A stretch of 9,970 bases of DNA from a bacterium (GTDB lineage Bacteria > Verrucomicrobiota > Kiritimatiellia > UBA8416). Location: NCBI GenBank assembly GCA_020048935.1, contig JAIFLS010000095.1, positions 1-9,970 of the forward strand. Reading direction: 5' to 3'. The notes under the pieces were generated by a model, which worked only from the letters and a program-made list of their open reading frames with translations, was not told the origin of the DNA and did not search any database. Made by a program: the position numbers and the translations under genes. Positions 1-6,690 of this stretch are shown piece after piece; the first letter of the stretch is position 1; every line of letters starts with the position of its first letter.

Positions 1-2
1 TC

Positions 3-857
3 CATGAAGGTGCGTTCCACGCGGTTGAAGGCAACCACCCCTACCAGCAGCGATACGATCGCGAAGCATGCACTATACGCCAGCCAGCCCCAATTCAATG
101 TGCCCTGCCCCAGGAATCCGAGACGGAATACTTCAATGACCGGAGTCATCGGATTGGCCAGCAGGACGAGGCGTAGCCTGCCGCCCGTGATGCTTGAGAG
201 CGGAAAAATCACCGGCGTGGCATACATCGCCAATCGCACGCCGAACTCCAGCAGGAAGCGCAGGTCGCGGTACTTCGTGGTCATCGCGCTAAAGAGAATG
301 CCAACCCCCAGCGCCTGCCCGGCCATGATGAGGACCAGCACAGGAAACAAAAACGACGCGGGAGTCATACGGATACCCGTGCCCATCAGCGCATAATACA
401 GCCAGAATACCAGGAAGAAGCCCACCTGCAAACCGAACTTGATCAGATTGGAAATAGTCAGCGAAAGCGGCACCGCCAATCGCGGGAAATACACCTTGCC
501 AAATAGGTGAGCATTCCCCACAAACGTATTGGCAGATGCCGTTAGCACATTGGAGAAATACAGCCAGACCACATTGCCGCTAAAGTAGAACAGCATCTTC
601 GGCAAATGATCGGTGCTCAGTCCTGCCAGATTCCCGAACACCACGGCAAACACGATCGTCGTCAGCAGGGGCTGGATCACGAACCAGGACGAACCCAGGA
701 TCGTCTGCTTGAATTGCGCCACGAAATCGCGCCGCACAAAAAGCATCACCAGATCGCGGTACCGCCAGAGATCCCGAAACTGCAGATCGAACCAGCCGCT
801 TTGCGGCCGGATCACCAAATCCCAATCCTTGTCCTGCGCATTCATTTCTTGCAACAT
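3..857 (-). CDS. ABC-2 type polysaccharide export permease (Wzm-like), 3' end off the window
   Basis: Reading the reverse strand from the ATG at 857 gives 285 open codons that run off the left edge. An in-frame TAG lies 9 bases upstream of this ATG, so the start is 857 or the second ATG at 845; both have weak ribosome sites. The protein fits the membrane subunit of an ABC exporter that moves undecaprenyl-linked polysaccharide across the inner membrane. Residues 38-64 hold the family's signature interface helix (FVRRDFVAQFKQTILG, then W58 and the IQPLL motif). About six hydrophobic helices follow, with a KYRDLRFLLEFG motif near 195-206 and NPMTPVIEVFRLG near 235-247. The visible end, NRVERTFM, matches the usual C-terminus, so only a few residues should be missing. 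The partner ATPase (Wzt type) would be expected just beyond the left edge. It could equally be a KpsM or TagG relative; the substrate is not readable from the sequence. Confidence 0.9.
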   Translation of the reverse strand, partial: MLQEMNAQDKDWDLVIRPQSGWFDLQFRDLWRYRDLVMLFVRRDFVAQFKQTILGSSWFVIQPLLTTIVFAVVFGNLAGLSTDHLPKMLFYFSGNVVWLYFSNVLTASANTFVGNAHLFGKVYFPRLAVPLSLTISNLIKFGLQVGFFLVFWLYYALMGTGIRMTPASFLFPVLVLIMAGQALGVGILFSAMTTKYRDLRFLLEFGVRLAMYATPVIFPLSSITGGRLRLVLLANPMTPVIEVFRLGFLGQGTLNWGWLAYSACFAIVSLLVGVVAFNRVERTFM

Positions 858-864
858 GTTTTTC

Positions 865-956
865 TAACCGCTAATTATACGAATTTAGCGAATTAAAAAT
901 GCGTTGTTTTGCTGTCCTTGCTCCAAAATTCGCTTAATTAGAAAAATTCGCGGTTA
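865..956. repeat. AT-rich imperfect palindrome between the polymerase/ligase and permease genes
   Basis: The outer arms are TAACCGC (865-871) and GCGGTTA (950-956), a perfect 7-base inverted match. The inner arms AGCGAATT (887-894) and AATTCGCT (927-934) match over 8 bases. The heptamer GCGAATT or its complement occurs three times (888-894, 927-933, 945-951). Composition is much richer in A and T than the flanking genes. It could be a dispersed intergenic repeat of the REP or MITE kind, a weak transcription stop for the upstream operon, or a regulator site. There is no T-run directly after the stem, so a classical intrinsic terminator is not supported. Confidence 0.55.
874..879 (-). promoter_or_regulatory. 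Possible -10 element for the ABC permease gene
   Basis: The reverse strand reads TATAAT, a perfect sigma-70 -10 match, 17 bases before the ATG at 857. No convincing -35 is seen at 16 to 18 bases spacing, and there is no TG extension. Transcription from here would give a leader of only about ten bases. The hexamer lies inside the AT-rich palindrome, so a chance match is quite possible. Confidence 0.25.
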
Positions 957-1047
957 ATAATCCCAGCATTCTGGCACACTCCGTGCCCGCCGATTATGCG
1001 TCGGTTTTCCAAGACAACCAGTGTCGAGCTTAGTCTACACGAGATTT

Positions 1048-2391
1048 CTATGGACGGGAAGTGGATTCGCGTTCCCTCTGCGGAAAGCGCGTACCAGCCA
1101 GGATCCCTAGCCATACGCAGACCAACAGCAAGATCAAAGGATGCTGGAAGGGAAAGTCAACCAAGCCATGCAGCAGGACACCGGTCAATCCTGCCAACAG
1201 CCCTGCCGGCCACCATTCATCCGATTCATGATCGGACTCGGAGCCTGCCTTGCGTCTACGAGCCCCCCACAACAACAGAACAACTCCGATGAGGGTCAGG
1301 CCCCCTCCGAGACCCCCGAACTCCGACAGGAACTGCAAGGGATCGTTGTGGGCATGACGAAAGTAAAGTGCCGCAATAGCGTCGGACTGGTAATAGGGAA
1401 TAACGGCCTCAAACGTGCCCGGCCCCGTTCCCCATACCGGTCGCGATTGCCACATATCCAGGGTGTCGCGCCAGAGTGCCCCTCGAAATGCCAGATCTCC
1501 AACGACCCGGCCAAATGCCCCCACCCTTGCGATGGCATACCCACCAATGCCCAGCATTAGCACCAGCAAAGACAGCCAAATTCGCCTGAACCGGTGAAAC
1601 AACCCGACGCGATGCATGCCTGCGGTGAGTAGATGCGGCCCCAGGAGCAAACCCAGTCCTAGTGTTTGCAGGATGATAATCACGAGGCCTGCGCGCGAGT
1701 CGGTCTTGAAGGCAGCGAACGCCATCAGTCCGGCGGTCACATACACCAACCCGGCGGGACTGGATAACCGGCCCTGCCGATATGCCCTGATCTGCAATCG
1801 TATGCCGCTGACAATCGCAACGGGATAGACCAGGCAGGCAAAGGCTGCAAAGTGATTCCGGTTAACAAACAGCCCTGTCCAAGGGTATACCGGAAAAGGT
1901 CGGGGCTCATAGCGCTGGTACAAGACCACCCCGGCCATGATCGCACCGACCGCCACGATCAGCCCGATCAGGACGTCGCGGCCTCGCGCCGAAAGCCGCA
2001 CCGCCAGCCCGAGTGCCGCGGCCACGCCCAGGCCAAGCCATATCGCGGTTAGCGTGCCAGCGGGATAGGCCGTCGCCGGCAGCCAGCGCCAATGCGCCAC
2101 CGGAACCAACCCCGTGCCGTCTCGCCAGATATGTGATGCATTCAACAGGTACAGGGCTGGCAATCCAACCAATAGAAGGAGACCGATCCAGAACGCGATC
2201 CGGGGCCCCCGACCGGATTGCAAAACGCTGGCCAGCAGCAAAAGCAAAAGACCTGCGCTCACCCCCTGCATAAGCGCCGTGCCGGGGCCTGCCATTGCAG
2301 ACGGATTGAGCGGCAGCTCGAATCCGGCGGCCAACAGCAGCAGAAATAGAGCTGCGACGCCAAAGGCTGAATGGTTTATCACATGCATCAT
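1048..2391 (-). CDS. O-antigen polymerase/ligase family membrane protein (Wzy/WaaL type)
   Basis: A 447-residue polytopic inner-membrane protein with about ten to twelve hydrophobic helices. Family marks are GLFVNRNHFAAF (173-184), SRAG (232-235), GTGPGTF (321-327), HAHNDPLQF (346-354) and HGLVDFPFQHP (408-418); the conserved Arg and His residues in these loops act on the lipid-linked glycan in the Wzy_C/O-antigen ligase family. It should either polymerise repeat units in the periplasm or transfer a finished chain to an acceptor; sequence alone does not separate Wzy from WaaL. The frame is open further up to 2517, but that extension lies inside the kinase gene and looks non-native. ATG 2391 has an AGGGGAT site 7 bases away and leads straight into the first helix. 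The kinase gene ends 43 bases upstream, consistent with one operon. Confidence 0.88.
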   Translation of the reverse strand: MMHVINHSAFGVAALFLLLLAAGFELPLNPSAMAGPGTALMQGVSAGLLLLLLASVLQSGRGPRIAFWIGLLLLVGLPALYLLNASHIWRDGTGLVPVAHWRWLPATAYPAGTLTAIWLGLGVAAALGLAVRLSARGRDVLIGLIVAVGAIMAGVVLYQRYEPRPFPVYPWTGLFVNRNHFAAFACLVYPVAIVSGIRLQIRAYRQGRLSSPAGLVYVTAGLMAFAAFKTDSRAGLVIIILQTLGLGLLLGPHLLTAGMHRVGLFHRFRRIWLSLLVLMLGIGGYAIARVGAFGRVVGDLAFRGALWRDTLDMWQSRPVWGTGPGTFEAVIPYYQSDAIAALYFRHAHNDPLQFLSEFGGLGGGLTLIGVVLLLWGARRRKAGSESDHESDEWWPAGLLAGLTGVLLHGLVDFPFQHPLILLLVCVWLGILAGTRFPQRERESTSRP

Positions 2392-2398
2392 CCTGTAA

Positions 2399-2405
2399 AT
2401 CCCCT
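2399..2405 (-). promoter_or_regulatory. Ribosome binding site that sets the polymerase/ligase start
   Basis: The reverse strand reads AGGGGAT, 7 bases before the ATG at 2391. It favours this start over the upstream ATG at 2517, which would overlap the kinase gene by 83 bases. Confidence 0.5.
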
Positions 2406-2434
2406 GCCGCCGACCACAAAAGCCCTGCACGAGA

Positions 2435-4666
2435 TTAAACCCTTGACGTTTTGGATTCACGCTTTCTCGGCCAGCGCCAGCCGCGGCGGTGATCGCCATC
2501 GTCGCTGCCGTCCGCATGCCCGGCTACCTTCCGGGTATACTGATGGTAGGCATAGCCGCCATAACGGCGATAGTAATAGGAATTCGCCAATGATCGCAGA
2601 TCCACGCTGTTCATCACCGCCCCGATACATGGCGTCCCGCTCGCCACAACCCGCTTCATCGCCTGCACGGCGCCCAAGCTATGTGTCACGCCATAGCGCA
2701 CCACGAACAGCACGCCATCGGCGTGCTTGAGCATCACGAGGGTGTCGCTGATGCCCAGGACCGGTGGCGCATCGATAATGATCTGATCATAGTCGTTCCG
2801 CATCTCGGTCAGCATTTCCAGGAAGCGGCTGCTGCCCAATAGCTCGACGGGGCGGTCTACCGTCGATCCACTTGAAAGCACGTCCAGGTTCGGAATGGAC
2901 GGGGCTTGCAATGCCTCTTTCCAGCTCTTGCTGCCCAGCAGCACGTCGGATAAACCTTGATGCAGTTGCAGATCCTTGAAAATCTTATTGAATGTTGGCC
3001 GCCGCAAGTCGGCGCCGATCAGCAATGTACGGCGGTTGTCCTGCGCATAACTTAGGGCCAGGTTCACGGAAACGAGGGTTTTTCCCTCCGAGGGTTGCGT
3101 GCTGGTCAACAGAAGCACTTTGGCCGTCTTGACGGCAGGGTTGATTCCTATGATGGTGCGCAGGGTACGGAATGCCTCGGCAACCTCGCCCGTCGGTTGC
3201 TCATAGGCAATCATCCCCCGCTCCCGGACGCTGCGGCCCTGGATGACAGGCAACGCCGCGAGAACCGAAACGCCCATTGATCGCTCGATCTCTTCATTCC
3301 GGCGGAAACGGTGATCGGTATAATACAACAGGAAAATAATGCCTAGGCCAGCGCCAAGGCCAATCATCACGCCACGGATCAATACCCGCGTCCGGTCCGG
3401 CCTGACCGGACGCCTGCCCGGAAGAGCCTCTTCCGCCAGGCGAATGACATCGCTCGGCAGCGTCTCAACCATGCTGGCCTCCTTCATCCGCGCAATGACC
3501 GACTCGTAGATCTGCTGATCCGCCTCCACGTTGCGCTTCATGTCGTTATACCGCACGAGTTGCCGTGTCAGTTGAAAGGCCTGCTGTTCCTGCTCCTGCA
3601 AGGCTTTCTTGAGACTCTCCTCGCGCGCCAGCAACTTCTCATACTGACTTCGAACGCCATATATCGCTGCAATGAAAGCGGTCTTGAACTCCAGATTCAG
3701 CCGATTTTCCAACTGCAGAGCCGCCTTGAAATCGGGGTGCTGCGGCTTGTAGCGTTCGCGCAATTGCGAGACCTGCTGCTGCTGGTTGCCCAACCGGGAG
3801 AGGCTTTCGGACAGAACCGCATTGTTCAGTTCCGGTACGATCATCTTCAGATTATTGAGATTGTCAGGATTCTCGATGGGCATCAATTTCGCGACTTTAG
3901 ACTTGATTGACTCCCACCGGCTCTGGGCATCAATACGTTCCGTCTGGGCGGCGGTCAGGGATTCGTTGAGCGATTTCAGCTTGGCGATGACGATATTCTG
4001 GTCTTCCTCCAACGAGACCGACTGCGCGTTTTCCCGGTACTCCTGCAAAGCCTGCATGCCCTGCTCAAGCTTCTCACGGTATTCGACCGAGCGCAGCTTC
4101 AGCCATTCCACCGCCTGCATGGATGCCGTCATCCGGTTTTCAAGTTCCTGCCGGATATAGGCATTCGCCATGGCGTTGGCCAGCTCGCTGGCAATCACGG
4201 GATCGGTATACTCGACCGAGATATGGATGAGCCGGGTTCGATCCAGTGCTTGAATCGTGACCAATCCCAGTGCCGCCGCGGCTTTTGCGCGAAGTCCCTC
4301 GACCCCAGGGAGAAAACCGGGATGCTTGTCAAGGCCGCTCTGCTCCAGCGCCTTTTCCATCATTTTCTGACTGTGCAGCAGCTGGATCACCGTGTTGAAG
4401 TAATCAAGACTACGGACATTGGGCACCACTACGTCCTGGTAGTTCAGCACCCGCAACTGACTCGCCTCGACCATCAGCACGGCCGTACTGCGGTAATAGG
4501 GCACGGCCTGCGTCAGCCGGAAGAACACAAAAAGAAAAACAGCCAGAGCCACAGCCAACCCGAACCAGAACCGCTCCATCACGATAACCAGAATCTCATG
4601 CCAATCCGGCATCTGTGCATGCGGCCCCGAGTCACTCCCCGGATTGGAAATATAAGTTGCAGCCAT
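2435..4666 (-). CDS. wzc: Polysaccharide co-polymerase with fused bacterial tyrosine autokinase (Wzc-type)
   Basis: A 743-residue fused protein that controls chain length and export of periplasmically polymerised polysaccharide. In order: cytoplasmic N-terminus, membrane helix about 33-50, Wzz-type periplasmic domain, long coiled coils about 180-260 and 340-400, a GNVR-like segment (about 373-397), a Pro-rich stretch (416-423), a second membrane helix about 427-449, then the cytoplasmic BY-kinase. Walker A is STQPSEGKT (522-530) and Walker B is IIIDAPP (629-635). The Walker A' segment reads LLIGADLRRP (548-557): Gly551 replaces the first Asp of the usual DxD, while Asp553 stays. Seven tyrosines lie between 697 and 710, the expected autophosphorylation cluster. 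The start at 4666 lacks a clear ribosome site and lies 21 bases after the wza-like stop; ATG 4612 is a weaker alternative. A cognate phosphatase is not seen in the window. Confidence 0.93.
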   Translation of the reverse strand: MAATYISNPGSDSGPHAQMPDWHEILVIVMERFWFGLAVALAVFLFVFFRLTQAVPYYRSTAVLMVEASQLRVLNYQDVVVPNVRSLDYFNTVIQLLHSQKMMEKALEQSGLDKHPGFLPGVEGLRAKAAAALGLVTIQALDRTRLIHISVEYTDPVIASELANAMANAYIRQELENRMTASMQAVEWLKLRSVEYREKLEQGMQALQEYRENAQSVSLEEDQNIVIAKLKSLNESLTAAQTERIDAQSRWESIKSKVAKLMPIENPDNLNNLKMIVPELNNAVLSESLSRLGNQQQQVSQLRERYKPQHPDFKAALQLENRLNLEFKTAFIAAIYGVRSQYEKLLAREESLKKALQEQEQQAFQLTRQLVRYNDMKRNVEADQQIYESVIARMKEASMVETLPSDVIRLAEEALPGRRPVRPDRTRVLIRGVMIGLGAGLGIIFLLYYTDHRFRRNEEIERSMGVSVLAALPVIQGRSVRERGMIAYEQPTGEVAEAFRTLRTIIGINPAVKTAKVLLLTSTQPSEGKTLVSVNLALSYAQDNRRTLLIGADLRRPTFNKIFKDLQLHQGLSDVLLGSKSWKEALQAPSIPNLDVLSSGSTVDRPVELLGSSRFLEMLTEMRNDYDQIIIDAPPVLGISDTLVMLKHADGVLFVVRYGVTHSLGAVQAMKRVVASGTPCIGAVMNSVDLRSLANSYYYRRYGGYAYHQYTRKVAGHADGSDDGDHRRGWRWPRKRESKTSRV

Positions 4667-4687
4667 CGGAGGCGTCGCTTTCGTTTG

Positions 4688-5329
4688 TCAGAAAAAAGTC
4701 TGAGGAACCATTACCACGTCATTCGGCTGAAGGATCACATCCGCCTCCTGCCCCGTCACGATCCTCTCCACTTGGACGCGGATCTGCTGCTGCTGCCCAT
4801 CGACGTTACGTACGATCTGCACCCGGCTCAAGTTAGCCAGCTCGGTAAAGCCGCCCGCCGTCGCAATCGCCTTTAGCAGGGTTACCGGCTCATCAAACCG
4901 AATCGGATGCACGCCAGGAGTCTTCACCTCTCCCAGGATCACGATCTGCGAGGCCTGGGATGCTTCGACACGCAAGACAACCTGCGGATTGACCAGGTAG
5001 CGCGAACCCAGCAGTCCGGCGATACGGGACTCTGCCTCGGGCACGGTCAGTCCGCCGATGTCGACCTCGCCGAATACAGGATGCCGGATTATTCCCGACC
5101 GATCGATCTGGAACGGCCCCGAAAGATCCGGTTCGCGGAACACATCCAGGCGGATCTTGTCTCCCGCCTGCAGTATGTATTCCGCCGGTTTCTCTATATC
5201 GGCCTCAACTGGAATCGCGATCCGTCCGCGTGTACATCCTGCCTGGCTCAGTAACGCAACTGTCAGCAGGACCGTCAGCAACCAAACCCGCCGTTCGCCC
5301 CGATCCCGTTCTCTGGAATGCTTACACAT
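4688..5329 (-). CDS. Polysaccharide export lipoprotein, short Wza type (Poly_export + one SLBB)
   Basis: A 213-residue secreted protein. The N-terminus has basic residues, a hydrophobic stretch (16-28) and Cys32 after QAG, which looks like a lipoprotein site although the -3 residue (Gln) is not ideal. Residues about 49-121 form the Poly_export domain (YILQAGDKIRLDVF, later VNPQVVLRVE) and about 127-185 one SLBB domain (ILGEVKTPGVHPI, AIATAGGFTELANLSRV). It ends with NDVVMVPQTFF, soon after this domain. E. coli Wza is much longer (about 379 residues), with a further domain and a C-terminal amphipathic helix that makes the outer-membrane pore; both are missing here. It should form a periplasmic conduit between Wzc and an outer-membrane partner, plausibly the beta-barrel encoded 44 bases upstream. 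The ribosome site is weak. Confidence 0.9.
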   Translation of the reverse strand: MCKHSRERDRGERRVWLLTVLLTVALLSQAGCTRGRIAIPVEADIEKPAEYILQAGDKIRLDVFREPDLSGPFQIDRSGIIRHPVFGEVDIGGLTVPEAESRIAGLLGSRYLVNPQVVLRVEASQASQIVILGEVKTPGVHPIRFDEPVTLLKAIATAGGFTELANLSRVQIVRNVDGQQQQIRVQVERIVTGQEADVILQPNDVVMVPQTFF

Positions 5330-5373
5330 AAGGATTCATGCCTTGGTTCTGATTACCCGACAAGGTTGCGATG

Positions 5374-6678
5374 TCAGTAATTCCAACTCAGGCGCAGCCC
5401 CCAGCGCCCGGAGTCATAGGATGAGTCTTGCTGCTCTTCCTCCGTACCGCCACGGGCGCCCCGGTTCTCAAAGTACGAGTACTGGAGACCGATCGACAGA
5501 TTGTATTGCAGCCATGCGTCGAGTCCCAGGCTATACCCCCAGTAATCGTCCTCGCGTCCATCATAAACCGGCGTGTCGTCCAACGGGTCCACCGGGCGGC
5601 CTTCCTGGCCGAAATAATCCACCATACCGGCAAACACAGCCGCACGGCCACGCATCCGCTCGGTCATGAGCCGACGGGAGGCACTCAGGGTCACCCGTTG
5701 ATCAACCGTCGCGAATCCGGCATCGCCCACCGAGGGATTGATATCCGCATTCCATACGGCGGAGAACGTGGTCAACCCGAACGGCGATGTTTCCGCGTTC
5801 AATGACGCGATATAGTGATTCACGTCCTCGAAGGCGTCATCCCGTGTCTGGCGCCAGCGGTAGCCGACCCGCCCCCCGATGGTCGTCTTGGGACTCTGCT
5901 TGCCGCGCAGGCCGATGGAGACATCGTAGAATTCAGCGTCGCCCCCAGCATTCACATCCTCCTGCAAGTCGTCGATGCCGGCACCCAACTGCAGGTAGGC
6001 ATCGCTTTTGGGTGTGATCCGGTAGAAACCACGTCCCGCACCATAATAGCGCCAGTACGAGATGTAGCGGGGATCGTCGAAGTCGAAAAAGCTAGCGCTG
6101 CCCGACAAGCCCAGGCTGGTCTTGCGCGACAGGCGATGTTCCAGGCCCAAGTCCCCCGTGTAGTCCTTCCGCACCATCCTTGCCCCGACAAGGGTGTCCA
6201 CATTCTCCATCCGGCGGTATCCCAGCCGCCCTTGCATGCTGGTCTTACCCATCCGGGAAACGCCGCCCAAGGTCGCCAGATAACTAACCTCCTCGTCCAA
6301 ACGATCAGAATCACTGTAAACCGGAATGATCAGTCCGGTATCCACATACAGGTGATTCCGATCCGGAGCCCCGTACATCAGCAGCAGGCCAGGGATCGTG
6401 TACATGGTCGCGGCCTCCTCAGGATTCGCGCCGCTGAGGTTAGCATTATCCTCGTAGGAGGCTGATAGCGTAATCCTCGGCAGCAGAACCAATCGGTCGC
6501 CAAACTGAATGTAAAAAGGCCCAGCCGAGGCATCCTCGCGCCCCAGTTGCTCGACCGCTTCCGGCCCTCTCGTGTAAAAGCCGGACGTATATTCATCCTG
6601 CCCCTTGATCACCATGGGATAAAGGAGGCATCCTGCCAATGGCAGTGCAATCATATTCTTTTTGATTCCTGGTATCAT
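5374..6678 (-). CDS. Outer-membrane beta-barrel protein of the polysaccharide operon
   Basis: A 434-residue protein with a secretion signal (basic KK at 6-7, hydrophobic 9-24). After a short N-terminal segment it consists of repeated alternating polar/hydrophobic strands rich in Tyr, Gly, Arg and Asp, such as ITLSASYEDNAN, TSMQGRLGYRR, TIGGRVGYRWRQ and NLSIGLQYSYFENRG. It ends in LRLSWNY, the aromatic-ended strand recognised by the Bam machinery. This resembles the putative beta-barrel porin 2 / EpsL-like proteins of exopolysaccharide operons. Its likely role is the outer-membrane exit for the polymer or a partner of the short Wza-type protein. The signal region contains LAGC (14-17), so lipidation is a minor alternative. 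The start at 6678 is firm: AGGAG lies 6 bases upstream, overlapping the end of the preceding gene's context (gap 12 bases). Confidence 0.82.
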   Translation of the reverse strand: MIPGIKKNMIALPLAGCLLYPMVIKGQDEYTSGFYTRGPEAVEQLGREDASAGPFYIQFGDRLVLLPRITLSASYEDNANLSGANPEEAATMYTIPGLLLMYGAPDRNHLYVDTGLIIPVYSDSDRLDEEVSYLATLGGVSRMGKTSMQGRLGYRRMENVDTLVGARMVRKDYTGDLGLEHRLSRKTSLGLSGSASFFDFDDPRYISYWRYYGAGRGFYRITPKSDAYLQLGAGIDDLQEDVNAGGDAEFYDVSIGLRGKQSPKTTIGGRVGYRWRQTRDDAFEDVNHYIASLNAETSPFGLTTFSAVWNADINPSVGDAGFATVDQRVTLSASRRLMTERMRGRAAVFAGMVDYFGQEGRPVDPLDDTPVYDGREDDYWGYSLGLDAWLQYNLSIGLQYSYFENRGARGGTEEEQQDSSYDSGRWGLRLSWNY

Positions 6679-6684
6679 CTACAT

Positions 6685-6689
6685 CTCCT
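6685..6689 (-). promoter_or_regulatory. Strong ribosome binding site for the beta-barrel gene
   Basis: The reverse strand reads AGGAG six bases before the ATG at 6678 and two bases before the TGA of the FecR/GH gene (6693-6691), in the order stop, Shine-Dalgarno, start. This tight packing supports co-translation of the two genes. Confidence 0.65.
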
Positions 6690-6690
6690 G

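Larger units (their letters stand above)
858..1047. other. Intergenic region, polymerase/ligase to permease
   Basis: This 190-base gap is the widest between consecutive leftward genes. It holds the AT-rich palindrome on the permease side. The remaining part (about 957-1047) has a small hairpin (GGCAC/GTGCC, 973-977 with 983-987) without a T tract. I see no small coding region in it. The gap suggests that the permease may be transcribed separately from the five-gene operon. Confidence 0.5.

Noticed and set aside
973..987. Small hairpin GGCAC/GTGCC downstream of the polymerase/ligase gene
   Set aside because: The stem is only 5 bases with a 5-base loop and no T tract follows on either strand, so it is not a credible intrinsic terminator.
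2392..2517. N-terminal extension of the polymerase/ligase from an upstream ATG
   Set aside because: It would overlap the end of the kinase gene by 83 bases and adds a basic, non-membrane segment; ATG 2391 has a good ribosome site and leads into the first helix.
4223..4876. + strand open frame of 217 codons
   Set aside because: It lies opposite the Wzc and Wza-type genes, has an odd His/Arg/Gln-rich composition and shows no domain; it is a shadow of GC-biased codons.
5341..5365. CCTTG/CAAGG inverted pair in the gap between the beta-barrel and Wza-type genes
   Set aside because: A 5-base stem around a 15-base loop without a T tract is likely to be chance, and the genes look co-transcribed.
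5058..6465. + strand open frames of about 200 codons (5058-5669 and 5815-6465)
   Set aside because: Both are antisense to the Wza-type and beta-barrel genes, lack any family motif, and the real genes have clear signals on the other strand.
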